A stretch of 64,000 nucleotides of DNA from Anthostomella pinea (Eukaryota > Ascomycota > Sordariomycetes > Xylariales > Xylariaceae), in contig CAUWAG010000020.1 of assembly GCA_963556695.1 (NCBI GenBank), positions 3,720,001-3,784,000 on the forward strand. Reading direction: 5' to 3'. A program made the translations under genes and the position numbers. The notes under the pieces are model-generated. The model was not told where the DNA came from and did not search any database. It saw nothing but the letters and a program-made list of their open reading frames with translations. This document shows positions 12,329-26,234 of the stretch, piece by piece. Numbering within the stretch: the stretch's first letter is position 1; every line of letters starts with the position of its first letter.

Positions 12329-12658
12329 CTTCCCCCGACCGTACCTATTTACTAACCCCTGGACACCATCCTGAAAGCCGGCCGTTAATGGTGATCAGGG
12401 CACGGTCGGACAGGCTTCCAAGCACAGCAGGATGAAAAGTTTCCAAGTCACATCAAAGTAGACGTCGGAAATAAGTGGCTGAAAATCATTTATTTTTCCT
12501 TCCCATGGTGTATCAAAGACAATGCACTTTTGTACTTCAGATAACGCCATCCCGTGAAATAGCAGTCGCTATGTTTTGCGGCTTTGATGGTAGATCCGCA
12601 CCTCGACATGGTCCTTGTCATCTCAATGTTCTGACTTTCAACATTCCGACTCTTGCGA

Positions 12659-14533
<1,875 letters not shown>

Positions 14534-14678
14534 TGTTGCTGGCGGTAGGTGGTCAATTGAGTGGTTGGAGGTTCAATGTTGGAAAAGTGTGTGGTGTTGA
14601 AGGGGGAGAAAAATGCCAACTCAACCTTATTCGGGAGTACAAGTGGTACAATTGGTACTTAGTAAGTGGCCGCGGGCG

Positions 14679-14685
14679 TGAGTCA
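14679..14685. promoter_or_regulatory. GCN4/CPC1-type TGAGTCA box
   Basis: A perfect TGAGTCA palindromic-class site lies about 146 nt upstream of the homocitrate synthase start codon. This is the binding sequence of the bZIP activators of fungal general amino-acid (cross-pathway) control. A single 7-mer can occur by chance, but position and gene function fit. Confidence 0.55.
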
Positions 14686-14931
14686 AAAATCCAGCCCGAC
14701 CTCGCTTTGCGGGGCAGAGAGACAGAATTTTTCTCCACCAAACCGAATCCCAGAGGGCACCGAGCTCCCATAACGTCACCGACAGCGCTCTGGCCCAGTG
14801 GCCCTCTCTCCATCTCCGGCTGGCCGTGCCTGCGTGCCCGCTTACATCCTGACATCCTATTGTTGATCCCCCAGGATCCCATTTTTCAATCTGTCAGTCA
14901 GCGACATGGCGTCAGCGGACGCCATCACTGT

Positions 14932-15033
14932 GGCTTTTTGATTATTATTCTGCATTCAATACAACCTAACCCGACAGGCTGGCTTTTTGATTACTATTCT
15001 GCATTCAATACAACCTTAGTAACCCGACAGGCC
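14932..15033. repeat. Two-copy tandem repeat (49 and 53 bp)
   Basis: GGCTTTTTGATTAYTATTCTG-like units run 14932-14980 and 14981-15033. The second copy differs by one transition and a 4-nt insertion near AACCTTAGTAACC. Both end CCGACAGGCY. Confidence 0.9.
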
Positions 15034-15363
15034 TGCAGCATCTCTCAGGCTTGATAAGTTGATTGGGCACCCCCGGATTCTCTCTATCTAGTCCACGATA
15101 AGCGAGTTGTGCGAAAAACAGTTGCGCAGCCAATCATCACTCCACTCCCAGGCCTGCCAAGAGCCTCAAGAAAACCTGGGGTTGCCTTGCCCAATTGCCG
15201 AGTGCTCAATGGTTTTTAGTAATTAGATAAGCCTGGTTGGTATCATACTCTCACAGTCTCATTCCAGGCGTCTCTTGTTCTGTCTTGAGGCATCCTACTG
15301 TACGCATTGGGGAGTCATGTGTCACTACTTCTCTTAACCCCCAGCACAGCATTTGACCAACTC

Positions 15364-16662
15364 TCAAGGGCCAAGGTTTCGCTCACGAAAAGCTGTATCA
15401 AGTCAGTGAGTCAGTCATTTCTCCATCCCAGAACACCACGACCAGGGTTTCAATGACTTACCTCCAGGAATCAATGCCGCGGCATACATGACGAGGGTAA
15501 TCGGCCCCAAGTAGTCCATATTGCCATCAAACTTTAGGTTGCCTTCCCAAGCCTGCAGCACCTCCTCGCACCCCTTCCGTCAGGGCCACGTCGTCGTTAT
15601 TGGTCGAATAACAATAGCACTGGATACCGAGACAGGCGCCGCACTCCCTGAACGCCGGCCAATGTAATCGCGTCTCGGCAGTCACGGGGGCAGTGGACGT
15701 TGGCAGGAACCGGTCCCACGCGATATCCCGCCCCTGTGCGGACAGCTCGCGCGCCCAGCCAGCCTCGCGATTGAAATGGGCGATCCACAGGCCCATGCCG
15801 AGGTCCAGCGGGTCGCCATTGAGCGACTTCGGCGCCCCGTCCATGATGCCGCCATACTGCTCGATGTCTGCATCCAGCGAGTCCGCGGCAGCGCTATAGC
15901 CGAATTGTATCGAGGTCTGCTGCAGGAGTTGGTAGACGACGAAGCCAAAGACGTCGTCCAGGTGTCCCTTGTTGGCCATCAGCGGAGCGCTCAAGGCCGT
16001 CGACATCTTCCAGACCATGCTCTCACGCCCGTGTCTGTTCACCATGAAGTGCGGATGAATCGCCTTGGCCAGCTGCACAGCCAACACGTTCCATTTCGGC
16101 TCTTCGGTGGCCTGCGCCAGTCTGTTCAACGCGAACATCCACTGTAGCATCTCAAGTCAGCAATCTCTCTTCAAGGATGGAGTGGGGTTAGATAAAGCCC
16201 ATGATGCTAACAGAAACAACCCTTCGGATATGCCGAACTGGGCAGCGAATGTGATTCCTTGGTGCCACTCACCAGCGTCAGATAGTGATGGTACTGCCCA
16301 TCACAATCCGGACCCTCCTCGTCCATTTTCCCGATCCGCAGGCCGCCATTCAGGGGCTCGGCATCAGTAGCACGCGGCAGACGGGCTGATCCGTCGCGCG
16401 TTCGTCCCAGGACGGAGTGGACTGTCTCTGCAAGGCGTTTTGCCAGATTCAGGTAAACATAAGCTTTCGAGTCGTACTCTCGCGAAAGCGTGATGAAGTT
16501 GACGACACCGAAGGCGTCGGTCCAGAGGTAGCGACCACGGTATGCCCAGGCGCCGGGGTTGCTGGAAGGCTGCCAGGACGGATCGTGGTGGTCGGCTTCG
16601 TAGGGCCCGTAGACGATTTGCATGGCTTCCTCGAAGCGGGCTCTCTTGGCTTCCATATCCAT
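15364..16662 (-). pseudogene. Six-hairpin-glycosidase-like protein gene with apparent 1-nt frameshift
   Basis: Exon 1 (16662-16273) starts MDMEAKRARFEEAMQ and joins exon 2 at 16141 across a GTGAGT...CTACAG intron, giving YHHYLT-LWMFALNRL. The Trp-rich helical pattern (WAYRGRYLWTDAFGVVNF, KWNVLAVQLAKAIHPHF, GLWIAHFNREAGW) resembles fungal (alpha/alpha)6 six-hairpin glycosidase-like proteins of unknown substrate. In exon 2 the frame is lost near a C4 run (15571-15574 on plus, GGGG on the coding strand) and would stop at about 15527. Dropping one G leads into the continuing frame CEEVLQAWEGNLKFDG, then LGPITLVMYAAALIPG. After a normal intron (15393-15461) the last exon, 15392-15364, ends FRERNLGP. 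With that base discounted the exons total 1098 nt, 365 residues. It may be a genuine null allele or a sequencing error; the sequence cannot tell which. Confidence 0.7.
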
Positions 16663-18286
16663 CTTGATAGAATTGCTATTCAAGACGTGTGGCGTTTTCT
16701 GAGATATGCTCGAGGTATAGTATGATCGTGTGGATAACTGTGTCACAGAAGACTATACTCGGATGTAGGATCTCGTGGCTGTTTGGAGTTGGAGAAGCAC
16801 CAGAGCCACCTTTTATGGCCATTGCAGGACATGGCGATGAGAAGAATAGTCAAATCAGAAGGATCGTTCCATTTCATTCACGCATGCACCTGCAGTGGGC
16901 GTGTTTTGATTGTCAATGTGTCCATCTGTGTCACTCCCGGAAGGTGAATGTGATGGGAAACTGGAGTCGGAGAAGGTGCATGACACAACAGTCACTGCCT
17001 GGGAAGCAACCTTGATTATCTGTAAGTCATCTTCAACTACCTACCTACCACCTTCCTCCAGTCTCTGTGAATCAATCGGTGGTTGTGATGATGCTGGAGA
17101 GCAGATTCTCCAGGTCTGCCAGTGACGTGAGATACGGTGGTGTGCGTTGCACCTTCCCACATCTCGTTACATTCCTGACCAGTAGTCCCCCCTCATGAAG
17201 TGACTCACAGAACTACCTTACCCCTCGACACCAGTGTTCGCAATATCATTATCATTCCAAGAAGAGCAAGAGCATCGCGGCCCAAGCTACTTGATGTTAT
17301 GCAAGTACTTCATAGTTCACTTACCGTATATCACTCCAAGCCCCCGCATGTTATTGTACCTACAGTATACGTTGCGATACAGCTAGAAGATCTACCAGGG
17401 CGACCACTTAGGTACTGAGCCCCGTGCAAGTCACGAAGTCACGCTTGGGGTATGGCACTGGTAGACAACAGGCGACTTTTCACCAGAGGTGGAGCGCTGG
17501 AATAGGGAGTACGGAGTTCAGCCACAGGTATACGAAAGGCTCGTCACCAGAACTAAACCCCCCCGAAACTAACGGAGGTCAATGGACCCCAGCGAGGCTG
17601 GTAGGCTCATCATGCGAATTTAGGCACCCAGGGCCGGAATACGAACTGCCAATGTGTGTGTGGCAAGGCAAGTAGCTGTACGGTCACACCATCGCGTTAC
17701 CATATAGTGCCCAAGCACGTATCCTAGATGCCTAGAGAACTTATCACGTTCCAAATTTCCGACATCAGCGGCGCGATGTCTATTGGCAAGATTTCTCTCT
17801 CCAGAACAGGCGACCCTGGTGAACTGATACGCTGTCTGCAGTATAGTCTACGTCCTCTTACGGTGTTCATATAATCAGCGCATGCCTCGTACGGTAGACA
17901 CATGCCTAGCAACGCATATCAGAAAGGGCAGCACAAGGCACGGCCAAACCATCGGAGGTAGTCAAGAATGAAACAGGCAGTTCAGGTTCAACTGAGCATG
18001 GGAAATGCCCAGAGCACCAATGATGCTGATAAAGATGGTCAATAGACTATTAAGCCGGCTGAAGCCAGAAAATGCGTCCCATAACACGATGCTTTTCCAC
18101 CTCAATGAGATATTCGTGGGCGTCGTTGAGCAAGTCAGTCGTCACTTTACACCCCCTCCTTACGCTCCTCTCCATGTTGCACGATGTAGGTGACGAGCAC
18201 CAATGCTGTTGCGGTTGAATTTCGTCGCATATCTCATATATTCCTGCGAACTTCGCTTTTTATAAACATCCACGCAGTCACGCTGA
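16663..18286. other. Intergenic, no gene recognised
   Basis: Short overlapping ORFs only, none with a domain. It contains the probable promoter of the gene ending at 16662 and, near 18287, the 3' side of the isopropylmalate dehydratase gene. Confidence 0.45.
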
Positions 18287-20870
18287 TTACCACTCAATGG
18301 GGTCCTTCTTCTCCTGCCCACGATTCGTGCTGGGCACCGGGGCGGGCTTGACGGCCAGCTTGCCATCTTTCCTCCTCAGGTAACCTGTGCCATTCACCCA
18401 CGGTGTGTCGGCCGAGATCTTCTTCTCGTGCTCGACGATCTTATCCTCGAGCTGCAGAGTAAGACCGATATCGTCCAGACCGTTGATCAAACAGTGTTTC
18501 CGGAATTCCTCGACTTCGAACTTGCAGATCTCGTTGCCACTGGCGTCGCGGATGACCTGGTTCGGCAGGTCAACCTCGATCTCCTTGCCTGCTCGGGCTT
18601 CCGCTGTGATCTTCTCCATATCGATTTCATTCGTGATGGCGATGGGCAGCATGCCGTTCTTGAAGGTGTTGTTGAAGAAGATGTCGGCATAAGAGGGAGC
18701 GATTATGCATCGGATACCGAAGTCGTTCAAAGCCCAAGGAGCGTGTTCTCGCGAGCTGCCACAGCCAAAATTGGCACCAGCGACGAGAATCTTCGCCTTC
18801 GTATATGGCTCCTGGTTGAGAACGAAATCCTTGTTTGGAGATCCGTCCTCGTTGAATCTCCAGGCGTGGAAGAGAGCAGAGCCTAGACCTGTGCGCTTAA
18901 TGGTCTTGAGAAACTGCTTGGGGATGATAGCATCGGTATCGATGTTCGGCCGATCTAAGGGGGCGGCAATACCCTTGTGGACGATGAATTTCGGCTGACC
19001 CGGCGAGCCAGCGGCTTCTGTGACTAAATTCTTAGCACTGGGAGAGCTATCCTCAGGCTGATCGGTGAGTCTCTCCTTGGCGGACGTGTCATCACTTTCA
19101 ACGCTAGCACTGTCGTCTACGTGAGGCTTTCCCGATGACGGAGTAGACTGGAAAGCCTCAACGTGCGGGCTCGCCTTGTACTCGGTCAGGTTCCGCACAT
19201 CAGCGAGCTTGCCGACAATAGCCGCAGCAGCAGCCATAACCGGAGACATGAGATGTGTTCGGCCCTGGGCACCCTGCCTGCCCTCGAAATTCCGGTTGCT
19301 TGTGCTTGCACATCGCTCCTTGGGCGATAGAATATCTGGGTTCATGCCGAGGCACATACTGCAACCGGCTTCTCTCCATTCGAAGCCAGCATTCAAGAAG
19401 ACCTTGTCAAGACCTTCAACTTCAGCTTGATCCTTGACTATTCCGGAACCAGGAACGATCATGGCACGCATGACATTGTCCGCCTTCTTCTTGCCCTTGA
19501 CGACCTGTGCGGCGGCCCGGAGGTCCTCAATACGCGAGTTTGTACAGGAGCCGATGAAGACCTTGTCGACGGCAATGTCTTGCATGGGAGTTCCAGCCGT
19601 GAGGCCCATGTATTCCAGCATTCTCCGGCCTGCTTGTTTCTTCGCCTCGGTCTTGAATGTCTCGGGGTCCGGTACCGACCCGGTAATCGGTACGACGTCC
19701 TCGGGGCTGGTACCCCAAGTCACTGTCGGGATGATGTCCTTCGCGTCGATTTGGACGTCGATATCGTACTTCGCGTCGGGATCCGACTGGAGGCTCTTCC
19801 AGTATGCAACAGCCCGGTCCCACTCAGGGGTGTCAGGGGCAGGGGCCAAAGGCTTGCCTTTGAGGTATTCGAAGGTAATCTCGTCAGGAGCCACCATACC
19901 AGCTCTGGCACCACCCTCAATGGACATGTTGCAGATAGACATGCGAGCCTCCATACTCAAGCTGCGGATGACTGAGCCGCAGAACTCAATGACACAACCA
20001 GTACCACCAGCAGTACCGATCAGGCCTATTGCGTGGAGGATCACATCCTTGGAGCTGACTCCAGGGGCGAGCTCTCCTTCAACTTGTATTCTCATGTTTT
20101 TGTTCCTCTTTGTGATAAGGCACTGGGTAGCCAGGACGTGCTCGACCTCACTTGTACCAATTCCGGCGGCAAAGCACCCGAAGGCGCCATGGGTGGAAGT
20201 GTGGCTGTCACCGCACACCAGGGTGGTACCCGGGAGGGTGAAGCCTTGCTCGGGGCCGATGACATGGACGATGCCCTGGCGTCTGTCGCCGAGACCGAAG
20301 TAGGTGACGCCAAAGTCCTTCACGTTCTCCTCGAGGGTGGTGCACTGCAGTCGCGAGTCGTCCTGCTCGATGAAGCTGGCAATGTCTTTGATGCCTTTTC
20401 GGGACTTGGTGGGGACATTCTTGTAGCACCGCCGATTAGCGGAGGGTCCGTTTTCGCACACAACAAACACAAACCAGAAGTGTCTTTTGAGAAAAACGAG
20501 AGGACTTACGTGGTCTGTAGTAGCAAGAGTGCAATCCGGTCTTCTCACTTTCCGCCCTGCATTCTTGAGGCCCTCAAAAGCTTGCTGTCATAACACATTG
20601 TGTTAGCTGGACTGCGCTGCAATATGACATAACCGGCGGGTAGATGCGGTGTCCGCATATCATCGGAGGGACTACCACATACAGGAGAGGTGACTTCGTG
20701 AACAAGATGCCTGTCTGTTTGTCGCAGTCAGTACAACCCGAGTGCAGTTCCCAATTGTACTCTGACGTACCAATGAAGAGCAGGATGGTGCCGTCAAGCT
20801 TCTCGTCGACAATGTGGGCAGCGAGCACCTTGTCGTACAGAGTCTGCGGAGCTCCTTCGGCGACGGGCAT
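18287..20870 (-). CDS. LEU1: 3-isopropylmalate dehydratase (isopropylmalate isomerase), fused large and small subunits
   Basis: Isomerises 2- to 3-isopropylmalate in leucine synthesis using a [4Fe-4S] cluster. Exons: 20870-20771, 20714-20683, 20584-20510 and 20419-18287; 2340 nt, 779 residues, matching the length of yeast Leu1. It starts [23 protein letters not shown]. Splicing restores [20 protein letters not shown] and [13 protein letters not shown]. Cluster cysteines are visible in [10 protein letters not shown] and [22 protein letters not shown] is the aconitase-family signature. A Ser/Asp-rich linker (about residues 475-520) leads to the LeuD-like swivel domain with [12 protein letters not shown] and [15 protein letters not shown]. 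It lies on the same strand as homocitrate synthase, 3.8 kb from its end. I saw no clear Leu3 site; a GCCGGCCGGC palindrome at about 21035 lacks the usual spacing. Confidence 0.98.
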
Positions 20871-22327
20871 CTTGGTTGTCGGACGTCTTCTTTTCCACGC
20901 ACCACGATAGTCGCTTCAGTGGAAATTGAGGAGAGCCAAGGTCTGAGTAGAGAGCAGTAAGGGAGTAGTAGGTGGTTGGATGAGGAGGTAGGTAGACGGA
21001 GAGGGAAAAGAAATGGAAGCAGTAGAAAAGCCGGCCGGCAGAATTAACGATGTGAGTAGGAATGCGGGGAGGAGGCTTAAATATGTACAGGTCAGTCCGC
21101 AGTTACTCGAGTCGCTATTGACGAGGCGAAAAACAGAAGAGAGCTTGAGTTGCGGCACAGGAGCACGGTTGACCGTTACCTAGTAGGTATTCCCAGCCGG
21201 CCTCACAAAAAATGGGTGAACAAAGCAGACGCCCCGAACATCGGACCACGAACTGCGCGCCTCCGGTCCCGGGGTACGAGGGCGATTTGAATTTGATGAG
21301 CACAGATTGGCTGAGGGAGCCTCCTACTGCGGGGCACGACATGACCTCTGCAGCGAAGTACAGGCGTCTTTGGCCGGATCGATTTACCCCACATGAGGGG
21401 CACCGTCGCACCGACTGCTTGGGTACCAGTCAACTGCAGCATACATCCATCTCATGCACATGTCGGATCAGAAGCACTGAAGAGGTAAGGTAGATTCTAT
21501 CCAACAATTCCTACTTCTTGGTACACTAGGTTCTTGGAAATATGCCAGGCATACGGGCATATCATTCCATCTGGCAGGTACTCCAGAGGCAACATCGGCA
21601 ACCACAACTTCTATTCTGCCAAGCGGGATGGTGGCATCTGACTAATTGGCCAATAGTACCCCAGACCATTCGGACGGGAATAACACCGACAACGCGGTGC
21701 GACGTCACCCCAGAACAGAGCTGCCTTGAGCATGGTACACTTCCACGCCGCACGCTCTCTCTCTTGCGCTTCGACGATGCATACGTCGATCCTCGAAAGG
21801 CGAGATTCGCTTCTCCAGCAGGGCGGCGGAGCTTCCGCGAAGGGAGGGTCAATCCAAACCGTGAAGTCCGCCTACTGTAGTGCCCCCCGGGTGCATAAAC
21901 CCCAAAAATAAAAGGGGGAATTATAAACGAAAGACAATCGGCATGGGAATACCGCGTTATTAATGATCGTCAGCTAAAACTAACCGAATGAACCGTACAA
22001 CTCCCCCCTCGTCAATCATGCTTCCTATGCTCCAAGAATGAATGCCTACTTAGGACTCTGCAACCGTTATCACAAGGGCACCCTCTTGGCTATCGTGACA
22101 AGTGGCAGCCGACAGGATCCGGTGTACCTCCGATGCGGGCTGCCGTGTAAGCTCCAGATCCGCCGTCGGCTCCACCATCGGCCACGCCGGCAGGGGCTGG
22201 CCCGACTTTTTTCGTCCCATTGCCGAATTCGGCAACCCGTCAACAATCTCGACAATCTGCCCCCCATATCTGCATACTCGTCCTTTATCACACTGCTTGC
22301 TGCACTACCAACCCCCCCTTCCGCCTT
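20871..22327. other. Intergenic region
   Basis: Carries the promoter and leader of the isopropylmalate dehydratase gene: a purine-rich plus strand at 20930-21010, a GCCGGCCGGC palindrome at about 21035 and an ATATTTAA-like element near 21080 on the minus strand. It also carries the 3' flank of the gene ending at 22328. No coding sequence was recognised in the remainder. Confidence 0.5.
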
Positions 22328-25300
22328 TCAAACCCCCAAAACCCACCCAACCCCCGTCAACACAAACCAAGTCGCAACAGCACCAACAGCACAAAGCGCA
22401 GCCGCAGCCGCAAAGACCGAAACATCCTCCCACGAGCTCCGCTGCCCACGGCGCCTCTTCCACAAGTCGCTCGTCTGGTCGAACGCCGGGCGCGCCACGG
22501 TCCACCACGCGCACGCGAGGCCCAGCAGCACCATGTACACCATGATAAAACCATGCCCCATGACCATGAAAGCGTTAGCGTCAGCGCCATCAGCCGGCGG
22601 CTTTCGTTTCTCGGAGGAGACGCCGTTGGTCTTCGTCTTCTGCTTTGCATCATCAGACTGCTTCTTCTGATTCTGATTCTGATTCTGATTCTGATTTTGG
22701 CTCTGTGTGTCTTTCTCTTTCCCCCTCTGCTGCTGTCCGCGCCCAAAGGACTTAAGCCTGGAAAGAACGCCGGTGCCTGCGTTGGCGCTGCCGTCGTGGT
22801 CGGGGTGCTGTTGCCCCTTCTTCTCTTTCTTCTGTGGTAGGGGCGGTGGTTTGTCGATCGGGCCTGGGAGCCGGCTGGCTCGGATAGGACTGCGGTTCAT
22901 GACTTCCTTTGCCCGCGACCGCTGCATGGCGATCCGTGCCGCATCCTGCACCATCGCCTCCGTGTGCTCGTAAGGTGACTGGCGCGGACGAGCTCGTCGG
23001 AATTTTCCTTGAAGGTTTCGTATGGGGCTTGTGCTCTTGTACTTCGGCTCTTTTTCTGGAGTTCTCACGGCCGGTGCGCTCCCCTCTGTGAAGTCGACGT
23101 ATCTGGGCGGAGGAGTCACTGTCCCTTGTCCTGCCTCCTCGAGGCTGTCTCGTGACTTCTCGTGGACTGTCTGCCTGGGAGTCCGGCAAGAGCCGGGAGT
23201 CGAGGGGTGGTGCGCCTTCGGCGTCCGGTCTTGGTCCGGTGTCACAGGGCGGTCTGATACAGTATCTGTCTCTGCTGTCTTTTGGGCGTGCACGAGTCTC
23301 TGCGAGCCGTTCGGTGGTGTAGTGGGACGGGAAGGTATCGTCCTCTCGTAGGTGGCTGGGGTCGACTCGACGCAGTGCGGTGGCTGCCCTTTCGGTGACG
23401 TCGGAGTCACTAGACCTCCGTTGGTGTCCGCGACGCTGTCGGGCTGGCCGTTCGGGACTTGTAGTTGAGATGGTGTATCGTCGTGTTGGCTCGGCTGAGC
23501 GGGATCGGAGCCAGTAGTGATGGTGGTGTGTATGGACGCAGATTCCCTCTTGACCAACTCGATGCGACTGTCCATGTGGTGCAGCACGTTCCCAGCCCAC
23601 TCGGGACTGATTCTCCCCTGGATATCCACCGGTAGATGTTCGCTCTGGGACCCCAGGGTCTCCCCTGACGGATCTTTGTCGGTGCGGTTTAGAGAGTCGT
23701 GGATACTCGTTAGCAGCTTGTGCGTCTCGTTGGCTGGGGCGGATACCAGTCGGCTTGGGGCCAACTTTCGGGGGATGGAGGGAGGCTTCATGAGCCCTTT
23801 CAACTTCGACTGGGATGAGGTCACTGTAGCTACGCTGGTGCCTTGGCTGGGTAGGTGGGACTCTGCCCGGTGAGACTGGGTATCTGTCGTTGGGGTCAGG
23901 ATCTGTGTACCGTCCAATACCCCTTGGCGTTTTCGAGTCGGTGATATCGATGGGTAGCCGACCGAAGGACTCGATGGGTTGTCGTGCTTCCCGACCGGGT
24001 CTGGCGACATCAGATGCAGGCGGTGATCTGGGATCGCCAGGTCGGCGAAGTGGTTCGTCGTCGTGGGAAGGTGTACCAGCGAACTGGACACGAGACGCCC
24101 TTCCGTCACCGACGTCGAGATTCCCGCGCCTGCGGCTGGTTCTCTAACCAGCTCCCCAGGGCCTATCGTTCTTCGGCGGCGTCTCCATAAAAAATGCTTC
24201 TCACTCTTACTGCGTACGAGATCCGACTGCTCGTTATCTAAAGGCAAGGTGGGAGGCGGAACAGCCGGTGCAGTAAATGGTAGCCTTGGAGGTGGAAGGT
24301 TAACTGAGGTGTTGTGAATGATAGTGTCGGTCGATGGATCAAATCGATGCTCGTGTTTTCGAAGCTGCTTATTCTCAGAACTCAATGGCTCCAACGGGCC
24401 AGTGACCACAGTCCGAGCTCCAGCTGGTGATGGAGACGGACGAGAGTAGTTAGGTATAACCGTGATCTCTTCAGGACCTGCCAAGCGAACACCGTGAGCC
24501 CTTCATCCCAGACAACCCACGAAAAGGGGCCACTTACCATTTCCCAACGCCAGGCTATCCATAGACTGAGCAATCGGGCTCAGGTTCGGCTCGGCGGCAG
24601 AGGACCAATGGCGCTTATGCTGGCTCCATTTCACCAACGACTGCTCCCGTCTGAGCTCGTCCTTGGCCCGCTCGATCTTGTTGAGCTTCGCGTGCTCCTT
24701 CTCGCGCTTGGCCCTCTCCTTCTCCTCCTCCTCCAGCAGCTTGACCTGCTGGTACGCCAGCTTGGCCTCCTCCTTCTGCCGCATCAGGCCGGCCAGCCGG
24801 TCCCGCGTCGACAGCGTCGTCGTGTCCGAACTGAGCGTGTCCGTCGGCGACAGGACCGGGAACTCGCCCGTGTACGGATCGGCCCCCTGCGGACCCAGCC
24901 AGTCTCCGCTCGCCTTCAGACTGCGGCGCTGTCTGCGCGATTTCTCTTTCGCTTTGAGTAGCTCCGAGATCTCGGCCTGCGTCATCGAATCAGACTTTAG
25001 GAGCGATGTGCTCGGGGCCGTGACCGGGCGAGGTGGTGGGTGACGATCCGGCACGTTTGGTGCAAGGCGCTGCGCAGTGTTCGGGGCCAGGTCCTCGACG
25101 AACTTGCTATCCCCTTTCCGCGGACTCCAGCTGTGCCCCCTGCGAGGACTCGACTCCTCCGCCGCAGCAGCAGCAGCGACCACCCGCGCGGGCCTGTCCC
25201 GTGCAACGTTCCAGTCTCGCAGCTCGTTGGGGTTTATTTTCAGGTCATGGTACGCCGAATCGGTGTCTCCGGTGGCATCCTTAGGGCGCCGCGTGCCGCC

Positions 25301-25420
25301 CTGTTCGGGGCGATGACTCGGGAGGATCTTGCTGAGCAAGCCGGCGAAGGACGAGGCGCGCTTGGGTGGGAGCGCTGGCCGCCCGTCGTTGGCCGCCGAG
25401 CAGGCCCTTGTCGGACTCAT
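22328..25420 (-). CDS. Large Ser/Pro/Arg-rich protein with coiled coil and C-terminal membrane segments, function unknown
   Basis: Exons 25420-24538 and 24477-22328, with a canonical intron (GTAAGT, TTGGCAG) joining LALGN to GPEEITVIPNYS; 1010 residues. I chose MSPTRACSAANDG (25420) as start; the frame stays open upstream to 25711, but that part reads like leader sequence. About residues 195-265 form a highly charged coiled coil (LMRQKEEAKLAYQQVKLLEEE). Most of the rest is low-complexity and Ser/Thr/Pro/Arg-rich, with likely phospho-sites (SPTRKR, RTPEKEP). Near the C-terminus are a (NQ)n run and two hydrophobic segments (MVMGHGFIMVYMVLLGLACAWW and VFAAAAALCAVGAVATWFVLTGVGW). It may be a tail-anchored cortical or organelle protein, but no named family was recognised. 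Confidence 0.85.
22665..22694. repeat. In-frame hexanucleotide microsatellite (TTCTGA)5
   Basis: Five TTCTGA units on the plus strand encode an Asn-Gln dipeptide run in the minus-strand gene 22328-25420. Being a multiple of three, length changes keep the frame. Confidence 0.95.
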
Positions 25421-26234
25421 CTTCACCAGTTCACGAGACGACCGTTGCTGTCGAAGTTGAAATCGAAGTCGACGTCGTTGATGAGGAGAGGGTAGAGGCC
25501 AGTCCGGACCCAGCCGGCGTGGCGTCGTGAAAACTGAGATAGGTATGGGTATAGGTTCCATTTCTGCCTCTGCTCCTGCGGATGTCATGGCGTTCTCAGT
25601 TACGGAAGGTGCAAGGCGCAGGGAAAGTGGGAGGAGCAGGGTGAAACCTGCAAGGGCAAAGCACACATCTTTGCGAAGTCTAATCGTTCCCATTTTGCAG
25701 CAGCGATGCATACATTAGGTAGGGAAACATCGTGTGTGAACATTGAATCAGCAGGCTCGGACGAGGTGTTCGAACGAGGACTGGGGACGGTCCAGGGACA
25801 GGCAGACAGGCAGACAGGCAGACAGTCAGTCACCATCATGATGAACTCGGACTGCATTGAGATTAGAAGGAAATCAGGTCATTGACGTGCACCACTCAAT
25901 GCGGCTACCTTACTACGGGCAGGTTTGATGCTACCTCACTACCGAAGGTTTGATGCTACCTCATTACTGAAGGTTTGTTTTGTATCAAATAAACAGACCT
26001 TGAGTTCAAAGGTTGTCAGAGCCACCTGCAGGAGCTCAACCGGTTCTCGACACAGACGCCACCACAGACCAACTACATCGTTAGCTCAGCGTACATGCAG
26101 CGCCTAATCATACAAACCCCTGCGAATACAAGGTGTTCTTCCCTACTGCAATGATGTAACAGTGGAAAGCTTGCCCGCTCAAGTGTGCCCCCACAAGCCC
26201 CATGAACCATAAATACCCAGCAAACTTCCAACCC
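25421..26234. other. Intergenic region
   Basis: 5' flank of the gene starting at 25420 and 3' flank of the Nur1-like gene. It holds a run of GACAGGCA units (about 25796-25830) and a 25-bp tandem repeat. No gene was seen. Confidence 0.5.
25921..25977. repeat. 25-bp tandem repeat, 2.3 copies
   Basis: Units 25921-25945 and 25946-25970 (AGGTTTGATGCTACCTCA..) differ by two C-to-T changes. A partial third copy, AGGTTTG, follows. Confidence 0.92.

Larger units (their letters stand above)
11087..12658. other. Intergenic with inverted repeats; weak ORF 11359-11736
   Basis: A plus-strand frame at 11359-11736 encodes 125 residues rich in Leu, Asp and Glu (NGLKVDALLDALLAELEDNE). The opposite strand reads as a Ser-rich frame over the same bases. 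Neither has a domain, so I do not call a gene. Foldback sequences at 12088-12111 and 12292-12328 suggest an old small transposable element. ACGGTCGG near 12402 and CCGACCGT near 12335 form a further inverted pair. Confidence 0.35.

Noticed and set aside
25421..25711. N-terminal extension of the gene starting at 25420, with a signal-like MGTIRLRKDVCFALAGF stretch
   Set aside because: The frame is open but the segment lacks continuity with the protein, and the downstream Met begins the sensible N-terminus. Transcript start data could change this.
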